From Candidatus Avelusimicrobium faecicola (GTDB taxonomy: Bacteria; Elusimicrobiota; Elusimicrobia; Elusimicrobiales; Elusimicrobiaceae), in contig UQFW01000001.1 of NCBI GenBank assembly GCA_900540405.1, positions 1-62,962 on the forward strand: DNA of 62,962 bases, read 5' to 3'. This document shows, in pieces, positions 1-8,594 of this stretch (within the stretch, counting starts at the first letter, position 1; each line of letters begins with the position of its first letter). The translations under genes and the position numbers were made by a program. Below the pieces are notes generated by a model that was not told the origin of the DNA, did no database searches, and saw nothing but the letters and a program-made list of their open reading frames with translations.

Positions 1-81
1 CGCTCCGTTAAAAGCGGGAAAAGTGTGTGCGCCTGTAATCTCCCCATAAAAGCCGCCGCCGTTTTTTTATATACTTTGTAT

Positions 82-1437
82 ATGGTGCGTAAGATTTTTC
101 AAGATAAATTTTTGCTTTATTTGACGCTGGCCGTACTTCTGTTGCGGGTGGGTCTCTTTTTTTATGTGATGGCTTTTAATCCGCTAGGGAGTGATTTTTT
201 GCACTTCCCGGATTCGCTGTATTATACCGCTCCCGCCCAAACTCTGCTTACTTCCGGCCAATTAACGGACCCTTATTCTTTGGCGCCGCTTACGTTCCGC
301 ACGCCCGGCTACCCGGTTTTTTTGGCCCTCATTTATGCCGTAAGCGGCCAAAGCGCGTGGGCGGTAGTGTTTGTGCAAATCCTGCTCATTACGGCGCTAG
401 TCCCGCTCGTATACCATAGCGCGGCGGTGTTTTTATCCAAAACGGCGGCGCGGGCGGCCGGCGTGCTTTGCGCGTTCAGCACGGTTTTAGCGGCGTATGC
501 GTTCGCCCTGCTTTCGGACGTTTTATTTGCTTTTTTGCTGACGGTATTTTTGTTTTTTGCGCTCTGCTATATAAAAAGCGGAAAATGGCCGCGCTTATTG
601 GCGGCGTCCCTCTTTTTGACGGCGGCAATTTTTGTGCGCCCGGTGGCTTATAACTGGCTCTATTTGGGGGCCGTGTTGGTAGGGTTGAAAACGTACCGCC
701 AAGGGTGCCGAAAATGCGTGTGCGCGCTACTGGTTTTCTGCCTGCCCATACTGGCCTGTACCGGCGCTTGGCAATGGCGCAATTACCGCCAGGCCGGATA
801 TGCGGGGTTTCACTCCTCGGCCGCGTATAATTTGTATTTTTGGAATTTAGATGCCGTCGGCCACGCGCGCGGGCTCAATGCGCAAGGGGGCGATCAGTTA
901 TTGCATCAGGCACTCCCGGCCGGATTTTGGCAATTTTCGCCCACGCAAAAAGATGAGTGGCTGTTGGCACACGCTAAACCCATGTTGCGCAAGTTCTGGC
1001 CTTATAAACTGGCGCACGCGCCATATTGGTTAGCCAAAACATTACTGGGCGGTTCTTACACCCAAATCAGCCGTATTATAAGGGGAACGCCGCCCCTTTC
1101 CCAAGCGGAGTTTGACTATCAGCTGAACAAAACAACCGCGCTTCCCACGCAACATTTGCGCACTTGGCAGGACTACATCTTGTTGGGATTATGCGGCGCG
1201 CAAACCTTGCTTACGGCGTTATTGGCCGGATTGGGCGCAGTGATTTTGTGGATAAACAAACGGCGCGCGGAAACGGTTTTTTTAGGGTTGTTTGCCGGAT
1301 ATTTTTGGGCCATTTCGTCCGTATTTTTCGGCGCGGGCGGGCGCTACCGCCTGCCGTTTGAAACGGCCCTTTGCCTGTTGGGCGGCGCGGGTTTAGCGTG
1401 GTTGTGTTCCAAACTCCGCCCCCGCCTTAATCGTTAA
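82..1437 (+). CDS. Multi-spanning membrane glycosyltransferase, GT39/ArnT-like
   Basis: Predicted 451-residue integral membrane protein with roughly ten hydrophobic segments. An early periplasmic loop carries the RTPGYPVFLALIY stretch (about residues 75-87), typical of polyprenyl-phosphate-sugar-dependent transferases of the PMT/ArnT type, followed by repeated Leu/Phe/Ala helices and a soluble C-terminal loop. Such enzymes move a sugar from a lipid-linked donor to lipid or protein on the outer face of the inner membrane. I chose ATG 82 because it directly precedes a typical membrane-protein N-terminus; the frame is open to the left edge, with a GTG at 25, so the true start is uncertain. Its last 45 bases overlap the convergent glycosyltransferase gene. 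The family call is moderate; the substrate is unknown. Confidence 0.6.
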   Translation: MVRKIFQDKFLLYLTLAVLLLRVGLFFYVMAFNPLGSDFLHFPDSLYYTAPAQTLLTSGQLTDPYSLAPLTFRTPGYPVFLALIYAVSGQSAWAVVFVQILLITALVPLVYHSAAVFLSKTAARAAGVLCAFSTVLAAYAFALLSDVLFAFLLTVFLFFALCYIKSGKWPRLLAASLFLTAAIFVRPVAYNWLYLGAVLVGLKTYRQGCRKCVCALLVFCLPILACTGAWQWRNYRQAGYAGFHSSAAYNLYFWNLDAVGHARGLNAQGGDQLLHQALPAGFWQFSPTQKDEWLLAHAKPMLRKFWPYKLAHAPYWLAKTLLGGSYTQISRIIRGTPPLSQAEFDYQLNKTTALPTQHLRTWQDYILLGLCGAQTLLTALLAGLGAVILWINKRRAETVFLGLFAGYFWAISSVFFGAGGRYRLPFETALCLLGGAGLAWLCSKLRPRLNR

Positions 1438-3534
1438 CACCCCGCTTTCCTGTATGCGTTCCAACGCCGTTTGCGCGGTAATGCTTGCCAGGCAAACAGG
1501 GTTTTCTAGCATACAGCGCTCTTGCCAAGTTTTAGAATAAAATTCACAATGGATGGGACACGCTTGCGAAGATAAATTGATATTTTCACTATATCCGAAT
1601 ACTTCCGCAGAAGTGGGACCAAAAAACACGCAACTGGGGCCCCCTCGCAACGCATGGCGCAAATGAACGAGCCCGCCGTCACAATCTATATGCAGGGCGG
1701 CGTGTTTGAGAAGAACTTTTATTTCTTCCAAAGAGGTTTTACCCACCAAACTGCTATGCGTATTCCCCAAGCGTTGGCCGCGCCCGCACCCCACTTCTAC
1801 CAGTGTATAGGCCGGATACGCTTGCTTTAATAAATCTATCAGTTGACGGTAGTGGTTTAACGGCCACAGTTTGGTGCTTTCTGTCGTTTTTGCAAAGCCG
1901 ACCTCTCTGTTTACCGTAATAAATTTTTTGGTTGTCAGCTCAAAGCGCGTCAAAGTGTCCGCCTCTTGGATTAAAGGTATTTCCCATAAAAATTTTTCCT
2001 GCAAGTGGTAGGCGTCCACCCAATCCGGCTGATGCCAACGCTTTATGCACGGGGAAAAGATATTTTGGGTGATCGCGTCTTTATAGGGCGTTAGAGCTAT
2101 CAAGGGTGCGTGTTCTTTTTCAAAGGCCAGTAATGTGGAAACATATTCAGCCAAGGGTGCGGGCAAGCGTTCTGCGGCGGCGTATTGCACCACAGGCACC
2201 CGTATACACGTTATTTGTAAGTCATACGCAACGGCGTTTTGCTGGCGCGGGGCGGATATGTGACGCACAAACGCCGGGGCGAGCGCGGCCACCATTTTGG
2301 GGTTTTGAAAACAAACGTCTATTTGCATGGAGTGGTCAGTATTCCATCTTTTTTCAAAAGCGCACGCCCAGTTTAGGCCGATTAACAAATCCCCTAGCCC
2401 GCCTTCAAAGGTTAAACAAACCTGCAAGGGGGCGTTTGTAGTATTCGGGCGGGGTGTCCGCCACCACATCAGCCGCAAGCACGACAGCGCTAAATGCAGG
2501 GCAATTTGAGGGGCGGTGTGGTATTTTTCCGCATAGCGGGCTAATCGGGCCGATAAATAATTTAAGCCGGCCTTTATTTGCAACCTTTGCCGAAGCCAAC
2601 GCCGGCTATCCGCCCGCTTGGCAAACAAGGCGGATTGTTCCAAAATTTCAGCGTCGCGTTCTGTGCGGGCCTGCCGCTCCGCCCGGGCTTTTATTTTAAT
2701 TTCCGGATATTTTTTCAGGCAACTCTGCCACAACAGCGGCCCCTGTAAACAAAAGCGGAGGGCGTGGCTTAGACGTAAGAGCGGGTCCTGCACGTTTTTC
2801 CATACAAACAGCGTGCGGTTGCGTTTGGATAAAAATTTGGTGTAGGGGTTGGTTTTGCTTTGGATTGTGCCGCCGCATTTGTGCCGGGGGCGGGTATCGG
2901 GTGCGTATACAATTTTCCACCCACGTTTTAAGCCGCGGTATGCCAGGTCCGTTTCTTCCAACATATACGGGTCAAACAGCTCATCAAACCCGCCTAATTG
3001 TTCAAAATGGGCCCGTTGACAAAAGAAATAGGCCCCCTGTACGCCCCATGAAAAATAAGTTTCTTGCTTAGGAAGATTTTGGTTATAGATGTTTTGGGTA
3101 AAGCGCGGAAACCCGTGTTTCCAGTAAATCAGTTTTACGCCGTCTAACGGCTCCAACCGGCCGTTTGCCGCGGGCGCGGCTTTGTAGCCGGCGCAGGCCA
3201 CGCAAAAGGCTTCGGGGCGCAGGTATTTGGCGGCCGTATTAAAAAACTCCGGCTCTAAAAAAACGTCATTATCTAAAAAGCAGAGCCAAGTTCCCTTGCT
3301 TTGCCGGGCCCCAAAATTGCGCGCGGAGCAGACCCCGCTTTTCGGGTTTTTTACAAAAGTAATGGCCGGAAACAGCGCGGGCCCCATTTGCAGGGTTTCA
3401 TCTTGGGAATTATCGTCTACCACTATAATTTGAGCAGTTCCGTGGAAGTTTCGGGCGGCCGCCACTACCGTAGGCAAACACTCTTTTAAGTGCTTAAACC
3501 CGTTTTTAGAAGCAATTACAACATCTATTTGCAT
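1393..3534 (-). CDS. Bifunctional glycosyltransferase: GT2 domain fused to a GT9 (heptosyltransferase-like) domain
   Basis: 713 residues. Residues 1-280 are a GT-A fold family 2 transferase: a start strand with ASKNG, VVDDNS at 38-43, and the metal/nucleotide motif FLDND at 86-90. A basic helical linker follows. From about residue 370 a GT-B fold family 9 domain begins (FEGGLGDLLIG), with its donor-binding C-terminal half around 610-640 (DCDGGLVHLRHA, FFGPT). GT2 enzymes use nucleotide sugars and GT9 enzymes often transfer heptose or similar sugars, so the protein may add two successive sugars to a surface glycan; that is inference. GAGAG lies 5-6 bases before the ATG. The structured RNA at 3618-3852 lies directly upstream on the same strand. 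The 3' end overlaps the convergent membrane gene by 45 bases. Confidence 0.8.
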   Translation of the reverse strand: MQIDVVIASKNGFKHLKECLPTVVAAARNFHGTAQIIVVDDNSQDETLQMGPALFPAITFVKNPKSGVCSARNFGARQSKGTWLCFLDNDVFLEPEFFNTAAKYLRPEAFCVACAGYKAAPAANGRLEPLDGVKLIYWKHGFPRFTQNIYNQNLPKQETYFSWGVQGAYFFCQRAHFEQLGGFDELFDPYMLEETDLAYRGLKRGWKIVYAPDTRPRHKCGGTIQSKTNPYTKFLSKRNRTLFVWKNVQDPLLRLSHALRFCLQGPLLWQSCLKKYPEIKIKARAERQARTERDAEILEQSALFAKRADSRRWLRQRLQIKAGLNYLSARLARYAEKYHTAPQIALHLALSCLRLMWWRTPRPNTTNAPLQVCLTFEGGLGDLLIGLNWACAFEKRWNTDHSMQIDVCFQNPKMVAALAPAFVRHISAPRQQNAVAYDLQITCIRVPVVQYAAAERLPAPLAEYVSTLLAFEKEHAPLIALTPYKDAITQNIFSPCIKRWHQPDWVDAYHLQEKFLWEIPLIQEADTLTRFELTTKKFITVNREVGFAKTTESTKLWPLNHYRQLIDLLKQAYPAYTLVEVGCGRGQRLGNTHSSLVGKTSLEEIKVLLKHAALHIDCDGGLVHLRHALRGGPSCVFFGPTSAEVFGYSENINLSSQACPIHCEFYSKTWQERCMLENPVCLASITAQTALERIQESGVLTIKAGAEFGTQPR

Positions 3535-3578
3535 AGGTTTCTCTCAGTAATTTCATGGGTGGAAGGCTACCGCCCGCG

Positions 3579-3592
3579 CCGGTTTACACCGG
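3579..3592. repeat. Small inverted repeat in the leader of the GT2-GT9 gene
   Basis: CCGGT-TTAC-ACCGG, a perfect 5-bp hairpin between the terminator of structured RNA A and the start codon at 3534. Role unknown. Confidence 0.45.
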
Positions 3593-3617
3593 GAAAGGAA
3601 CCCTATATGCAAGGCAT

Positions 3618-3852
3618 AAAAAACGGCTGAATAATGCCAAGTCTGAGAGAAGCCTTGCCATTAGACAGCCGTGGTTCCGCCCCTATACAGGTGCGAAACA
3701 CTCGGCAGAAGATAAAGGGCTCATGACTTCCCTTTACCTTCTGCCTAAACCAGCTGCTTTTGGACTCTCTCAGCGCTTTGGATTTCTCCAAAGCCTTCCT
3801 ATTCTTCATAGGATTCCAAAAACAGAATAAATTGTATCAGGCACAAAGCCTG
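3618..3852 (-). ncRNA. Structured RNA copy A: pseudoknotted leader or small RNA upstream of the GT2-GT9 gene
   Basis: Read on the minus strand, elements in order (plus-strand coordinates): short hairpin CAGGC/GCCTG (3838-3852); TACAAT (3831-3836), a possible -10 box; closing stem P1 of 11 bp (3815-3825 with 3754-3764); hairpin P2a UCCUAU-GAAGA-AUAGGA (3797-3813); hairpin P2b of 8 bp with a GAAA loop (3775-3794); linker CUGAGAGA (3766-3773); 16-bp hairpin P3 (3704-3719 with 3730-3745); hairpin P4 (3674-3680 with 3693-3699); terminator hairpin P5 (3623-3641 with 3654-3672) followed by six U. The P5 loop holds UCUCUCAG (3643-3650), which pairs perfectly with the linker. G.U pairs in P1, P3 and P4 become A.C on the other strand, so the RNA is made from the minus strand. 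Copy B at 9594-9827 has the same architecture. No known family was recognised. Confidence 0.82.
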
Positions 3853-3922
3853 TAATAATGCTAATTTATTGTAGCTTATTTTGCAACTATAAACAAAAAC
3901 TATAAGATAATTCCGCCGCCAA

Positions 3923-4660
3923 TTACAGGCCGAGGGTCAGGCTGTCTATCAAAAAGGCGGGCAGTTTGGCGGCAAGCATTTTTTGTTGGGTGGGGCGGAA
4001 ATCGTATTCCTGGCGGATAAAACGGAACGTGCCGGCCGCCGTGTCCCAAATGCCAAACGAGGCCCGCGGGTCATTATCGCGCGGTTTGCCCACGGAGCCG
4101 GGGTTGATAACATAGCGCATGGCCGGGTCCAGCTTTACGGTAAAATCGGCCTTGCGGTTCAAAAAAATGCCACATTCTTCTGCGTTCCCGCGGATAAAAA
4201 ACGGCAAATGGGTGTGCCCCACAAAGCAAATTTGCCCTTTCCAAAGCGGATAATTCACCTTAAATTGCGTACAGCTGGAAAAATACTCTTTAATGGGGTC
4301 CAGCGGCGTGCCGTGTACGGCGGTAAAATTTTTCCCCTGGTATTTTTTGGGCAGGGTGGCTACATAGCGCACGCTTTCGTCACTCATTTTACTGCGGCTG
4401 TAATCCAGGGCCAGGGCGGCCTCCCGGTTGAAGAAACTTTCCAGCTCCGGCAACACAAAAACGGCATCATGGTTGCCCATCACGCACACCAGGTTTTTGA
4501 GTGCCCGCACGCGCTTGACACATTCTTCCGGGTCCGGGCCGTAGCCTATCAAATCCCCACAGCAAATGTAATGGCTTACGCCCTCTTTTTTCAGGCGCTC
4601 CAAACAGGCCGTTAAGGCTTCCAAATTCCCGTGCGGGTCCGAAAATACACCGTACTTCAC
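3923..4660 (-). CDS. Calcineurin-like metallophosphoesterase (MJ0936/YfcE type)
   Basis: 245-residue soluble dinuclear-metal phosphoesterase. The metal-binding motifs are in order: DPHGN near the N-terminus (residues 8-12), GDLIGYGPDP (about 36-45), GNHD (about 62-65) and GHTH (about 145-148). The family hydrolyses phosphodiesters or small nucleotides; some members cleave diadenosine polyphosphates or cyclic dinucleotides, so the substrate cannot be set from sequence. The start is a GTG that directly abuts the smc stop codon (TAAGTG), with GGAGGG inside the end of smc as ribosome binding site, so the two genes are very probably translated from one mRNA. All expected ligands are present. Confidence 0.85.
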   Translation of the reverse strand: MKYGVFSDPHGNLEALTACLERLKKEGVSHYICCGDLIGYGPDPEECVKRVRALKNLVCVMGNHDAVFVLPELESFFNREAALALDYSRSKMSDESVRYVATLPKKYQGKNFTAVHGTPLDPIKEYFSSCTQFKVNYPLWKGQICFVGHTHLPFFIRGNAEECGIFLNRKADFTVKLDPAMRYVINPGSVGKPRDNDPRASFGIWDTAAGTFRFIRQEYDFRPTQQKMLAAKLPAFLIDSLTLGL

Positions 4661-7600
4661 TTATCCCTCCGCCATGGATTCAATTTCTTCTTTCTTTTGC
4701 ATGCCGGCCACGGTGCGGTCTTCCAAATTAACAGACATTACTTTGGATACGCCGCTCTCTTCCATGGTAATCCCATACAGCATGCGGGCCGATTCCATGG
4801 TGCGCTTGTTGTGCGTGACGACAATAAATTGCGTGGTTTTGGAAAACTCTTTAATTAGGTTTACATACCGCTCCACGTTGGCTTCGTCCAGCGCGGCGTC
4901 CGCCTCGTCCATAATGCAGAACGGGGACGGATTGTGCGTAAAGAATGCAAATAATAACGAGAGCGCCGTGAGTGTCTTTTCCCCACCGGACATAGACGAA
5001 ATGTTGAGCAGTTTTTTGCCCGGCGGCTGGGCGTAAATTTCTATGCCGGTTTCTAGCAGATTTTCCGGCTGGGTGAGTACCAAATCACACTCGCCGCCGC
5101 GGAACAGCGTTTGGTAGATGTTTCTAAAGTGCATACGCACTTGGTCAAACGTGTATTTGAAATTTTCCCGCGTGGTTTGGTTGATTTTATTGATAGCGGC
5201 TTTTAAGTCTTTCTTGGCGGAGTCCAAATCCCCAATTTGCGTTTTTAAGAACGTGTGCCGCTCGGTCAGCGCGTCGTATTCTTCCGGCGCGGTCATATTA
5301 ACGGCCCCCATATTTTCTATGCGTTTGCGCATCATTTTTACGCGCTCGTAATCCACGGGTTTATCGCCAAAATTCATAGCGGCTTCTTCCGGCGTGATGT
5401 TCCAACTTTCAAACAGGTTGTTTACAACCGTGGTGCGTTGGCGGCGCGCGTTGGAGAGGGCGTTTTCCAAATCGTTCTTTTTAATGGTTAAGTCCGCCTG
5501 TTGTTTTTTGGTGGTGTTGAGCGCGGCGGTTTTATCGCTGAAGTCTTTTTTAAGAGCTTCTAATTCTTGGCGCAGTTGGTGTTCGTCCAACTCCAGTTTG
5601 GCCAATGTGTCGCGCTCGCCGGACAGTTTGGCCTGGGTGGACAGTTTTTCGTCCGCCAACGCTTTTAAGCGCGCGTTGGAGGCGGCCATTTTTTCGTTGC
5701 GTTTGCCTTCGCCGTCCAGCAAGGCGCGGTATTCAAAATCGGTGGATTTCAAATCCAGCTCCACATTATTTTTTTTGATTTTTACTTCGTACAGCTTGGA
5801 GCTTAACGCATTAATTTGCGTTTTTAAGTTTTCGCCTTCCTGCTGTAAAACAGCTTTGCGGGAGGTGGCTTCTTCGGCTTGCCGCACCAGGCCGTCTTGT
5901 TGGGCTTTTAATTCGTCCAACGTCTTTTTTAAGGCTTCCGCGGCGTGTTTGCGGCTTTCCAACCGGGCCGTCATTTCCTGCTTGCGGGCCGCCGCACGGG
6001 CTAACTGGGCCTGCGTTTGGCGGACTTCGTTTTCTTTGTTGGAAAGCTCGTTGCGCACGGAGTTTTGCGCCAGTAATTCTTCCTGATATTTGGCGCGTTG
6101 TTGGCGCAAGGCTTCTTCCGCCTTGGAAAGCAAATCGTAATTAGCAATAATTTCTTTGCTGACGGCTTCTTCTTCCTGCGCGCGCTCCTGCGCCTGCCGC
6201 CGGACGGATTCTTCTTCCCCCCAGTAGGCTTCCGGCGCTTTTACGCCCGCGGCCCCGCCGGCCACAAAAAAGGCATCACGCACTTCGCCTTCCGCCGGGC
6301 AGTTGTATCCGCCAATGATAAAATTAATTAAATTTTCCAATTCCGGCGCATAAGTAAGCTGCGTTTTTAAGGTGCCGTTCTGCGTTGCCGTTTGCGGCAC
6401 TTGCGGCAAAATAATAAATTTGGCGCGCGCCTTGCCGTGTTCTTTCAGTTTGGCAATCGCACTGTCTGCGGCGGCGGCGTTTTCACACAAAACGGCATCT
6501 AAATATTTGCCGAACGCATCTTCCACCGCCACCCCTAACGCGGCCGGATATTTTAAGGCTTTGCGCAAAGTACCTTTGATACCGCCGATACCGCTTTGCG
6601 TGACGGTTTGCACGCCCACCCAATAGGGGTCGTTTTTCCCTTGGGTTTGGATGAGTTCCAATTTGGCGGCCAACGCGGCGCGGGCGGATTTTACGCCGGA
6701 GAGTTTTTCGTTCAGCGCGGCGCGTGCGTTTTGCAAGGCGCGCAGTTTTTCTTCGTCGGCGGTGATGGCGGCTTTGGCGCTTTCGGCCGCGCGGCGTTTT
6801 TCTTCCAGCCGGGCGCGGATTTCCTGCGCCGCCTGTTCCAACCCGGCCAGGCCGCTTTGGGCCGCTTGGTTGGATTTTTCCAGGGTGATTAAATCTTCGT
6901 TTTCGCGCTGGGCGGAAGATTCTTCAATAGAAATTTTATTGGAAACTTCCATTTGGCGTTGCACCAGGCGCATGCGCTCGTTACTCGCGCGTTGGGCTTG
7001 CGTATCGGCTTGGCGCAAATCCTGTTCCAACTTTTGGGAAGAAGCTACTTTTTGGTTGTATTCGGCCTGGAGCGGTTCCAGCTCTTTGGCCACGGTTTGG
7101 AGCTGTTCTTTTAAGCGGGTGAGCGCCGGGCCGAGTTCCGCAATACGGCTCTGCCCGCGTTGGGCTTCGGCCCCGCTGGCGGCTAACTGGTTGGTTAGCT
7201 CCGCGGTTAAATTGTCACAATTTTTAATGGCGCCTTCCAACAAGCCCACCTGGTATTTACAGGCGGAAATTTTTTCGTTAAAGGCGCTGGCTTCTTTTTG
7301 TTTATGGGTTAAATTTAAGTCCAGCGCGGCGGTTTGCCCTTCCTGCGCGGAAATGCGGTTGTCCAAATCGGCCAGTTGCCGGACGACCGGGTCTAACTCG
7401 CCGGACAGGCGGGCAATCGTCTGGTCGGATTCTTTAATGGAACAAACGGAAATGGCAATTTCGCTTTCTTTTAGTTCTTCGCGGTAGCGTTGGTACAGGC
7501 GGGCTTTTTTGGCTTCACTGTCCAACTTTTTGATTTGTTCTTCTATGAGCGCCACCGTGTCGGCCAGGCGGGCCAAATCCAAATCCACGCGCTCCAACCG

Positions 7601-8137
7601 CTTGATACATTCTTCCCGCTTTACTTTATATTTGGATACGCCGGCCACTTCTTCAAACATTTCGCGGCGCTGTTCCGGCGAGGCCGCCAACACGGTATCT
7701 ACCCCGCCCTGGTCAATAATGGCGTAGCCTTCCCCGCCGATACCCGTATCCAAAAACAAATCACGTATATCACGCAAGCGGCATTGTACTTTGTTCAAAA
7801 AGTATTCGCTTTCCCCAGTGCGGAAAATTTTGCGCGTGACGGTAATTTCATCAAAATCCAGTGGCAGTTGGCGCGTGGCGTTATCAAACACCATGCTCAC
7901 TTGTGCCATATTTAAGGGGGCGCGTTTGGCGGTGCCGTTAAAAATAATATCTACCATGGAGGAGGAACGCAGGGACTTCCAGCTCATTTCGCCAATGGCC
8001 CAACGCACGGAGTCAATCACGTTGGATTTGCCGCACCCGTTCGGCCCTACCACGCAGGTAATGCCGGGCTCAAAATCCAGGCGGGATTTATCGGCAAATG
8101 ACTTAAAACCGATGATTTCTATTGCTTTCAAATACAT
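4661..8137 (-). CDS. smc: Chromosome segregation ATPase SMC
   Basis: 1158 residues, the normal length for bacterial SMC. Walker A GPNGCGKS is at 31-38. Two long Glu/Gln/Lys/Ala-rich coiled-coil arms flank a hinge at about residues 500-640 (GIGGIKGTL). The C-terminal head has the signature SMSGGEKTL followed by Walker B FCIMDEADAALDE. SMC dimers form the condensin-like ring that organises the chromosome and is normally joined by ScpA and ScpB, which are not in this window. AAAGGGG precedes the ATG. The gene is divergent from the 74-residue protein gene and appears to lead a two-gene operon with the phosphoesterase. Confidence 0.97.
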   Translation of the reverse strand: MYLKAIEIIGFKSFADKSRLDFEPGITCVVGPNGCGKSNVIDSVRWAIGEMSWKSLRSSSMVDIIFNGTAKRAPLNMAQVSMVFDNATRQLPLDFDEITVTRKIFRTGESEYFLNKVQCRLRDIRDLFLDTGIGGEGYAIIDQGGVDTVLAASPEQRREMFEEVAGVSKYKVKREECIKRLERVDLDLARLADTVALIEEQIKKLDSEAKKARLYQRYREELKESEIAISVCSIKESDQTIARLSGELDPVVRQLADLDNRISAQEGQTAALDLNLTHKQKEASAFNEKISACKYQVGLLEGAIKNCDNLTAELTNQLAASGAEAQRGQSRIAELGPALTRLKEQLQTVAKELEPLQAEYNQKVASSQKLEQDLRQADTQAQRASNERMRLVQRQMEVSNKISIEESSAQRENEDLITLEKSNQAAQSGLAGLEQAAQEIRARLEEKRRAAESAKAAITADEEKLRALQNARAALNEKLSGVKSARAALAAKLELIQTQGKNDPYWVGVQTVTQSGIGGIKGTLRKALKYPAALGVAVEDAFGKYLDAVLCENAAAADSAIAKLKEHGKARAKFIILPQVPQTATQNGTLKTQLTYAPELENLINFIIGGYNCPAEGEVRDAFFVAGGAAGVKAPEAYWGEEESVRRQAQERAQEEEAVSKEIIANYDLLSKAEEALRQQRAKYQEELLAQNSVRNELSNKENEVRQTQAQLARAAARKQEMTARLESRKHAAEALKKTLDELKAQQDGLVRQAEEATSRKAVLQQEGENLKTQINALSSKLYEVKIKKNNVELDLKSTDFEYRALLDGEGKRNEKMAASNARLKALADEKLSTQAKLSGERDTLAKLELDEHQLRQELEALKKDFSDKTAALNTTKKQQADLTIKKNDLENALSNARRQRTTVVNNLFESWNITPEEAAMNFGDKPVDYERVKMMRKRIENMGAVNMTAPEEYDALTERHTFLKTQIGDLDSAKKDLKAAINKINQTTRENFKYTFDQVRMHFRNIYQTLFRGGECDLVLTQPENLLETGIEIYAQPPGKKLLNISSMSGGEKTLTALSLLFAFFTHNPSPFCIMDEADAALDEANVERYVNLIKEFSKTTQFIVVTHNKRTMESARMLYGITMEESGVSKVMSVNLEDRTVAGMQKKEEIESMAEG

Positions 8138-8205
8138 ATACAGTCCCCTTTAGGCAGATATATTCCCATTATACCATTTCCCTATACCTTATATAAGGCA
8201 AAAAG

Positions 8206-8246
8206 CGGATTCCGCGCGCGCGGGGGAGGCTCTCTCGGAACATAGA
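8206..8246. repeat. GC-rich palindrome between smc and the small-protein gene
   Basis: The divergent intergenic segment contains CCGCGCGCGCGG, a perfect palindrome, and TTCC/GGAA arms some 25 bases apart. It may be a hairpin in the smc leader or a protein site. Nothing else is seen in this stretch apart from the promoter at 8260-8288. Confidence 0.3.
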
Positions 8247-8259
8247 CGGAAAAAACTGC

Positions 8260-8288
8260 TTGCAAAGTATTCGTTTTTTTATTAGACT
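8260..8288 (+). promoter_or_regulatory. Sigma-70-type promoter of the 74-residue protein gene
   Basis: TTGCAA (8260-8265), 17-base T-rich spacer, TAGACT (8283-8288). The transcript would start about 36 bases upstream of the ATG at 8332, which has the strong ribosome binding site AAAGGAGG. Confidence 0.6.
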
Positions 8289-8331
8289 TTTTCTGTAAGA
8301 CTGTTTTTCCTTAGAAAGGAGGATACTTCAC

Positions 8332-8556
8332 ATGGCAGAAAAAGTGCTTAAAGTTGGAATGGAACGCGAAGACGGCTTCCTGTACTACATTGATAAAGAC
8401 GGTGATATTGCCCGTGTGCAAATGGCCCGCGGCGGCAAAAAAGGCGGTAAGCCGAAGAAAGTTGAAAAATGCGGCATCAAAAAAGAAAAAGGATATTTGT
8501 ATTTCTTGGATAAGAAAGGCGATATCTCCAGAGCCAAAATGGTGAACGCAAAATAA
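8332..8556 (+). CDS. Small basic protein with a duplicated 20-residue motif
   Basis: 74 residues, unknown function. The chain is an internal duplication: residues 12-31 (start REDGFLYYIDKDGDIAR) and 52-71 (start KEKGYLYFLDKKGDISR) align residue for residue, joined by a Gly/Lys-rich linker. Each unit reads as two short beta strands around an acidic turn (DKDGD, DKKGD), suggesting a tiny pseudo-symmetric beta fold. It has no signal peptide or membrane segment. It has its own promoter, a consensus ribosome binding site (AAAGGAGG) and its own terminator, so it is probably a strongly expressed single-gene unit. A real gene is well supported; no function is assigned. Confidence 0.85.
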   Translation: MAEKVLKVGMEREDGFLYYIDKDGDIARVQMARGGKKGGKPKKVEKCGIKKEKGYLYFLDKKGDISRAKMVNAK

Positions 8557-8563
8557 ATTTAAG

Positions 8564-8587
8564 AACCCCGCATAAGCGGGGTTTTTT
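8564..8587 (+). terminator. Rho-independent terminator of the small-protein gene
   Basis: Stem ACCCCGC/GCGGGGT with loop ATAA, then a run of T. It sits between convergent genes and could also help end the minus-strand glycosyltransferase transcript. Confidence 0.85.
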
Positions 8588-8594
8588 ATAGCTT

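Noticed and set aside
3555-3830. Open reading frames on both strands over RNA copy A (91 aa on plus, 68 aa on minus)
   Set aside because: They lie across covarying RNA helices, have no ribosome binding site and low-complexity translations. The structured RNA explains the sequence better.
3618-3852. RNase P RNA, tmRNA, 6S or SRP RNA
   Set aside because: Two copies within 6 kb, no tRNA-like end, no SRP tetraloop domain, no 6S central bubble and no RNase P conserved core are seen.
5394-7487. Long plus-strand open frames of 230 and 278 residues inside smc
   Set aside because: They are antisense shadows of the SMC coiled coil with Ser-rich translations and no supporting start signals.
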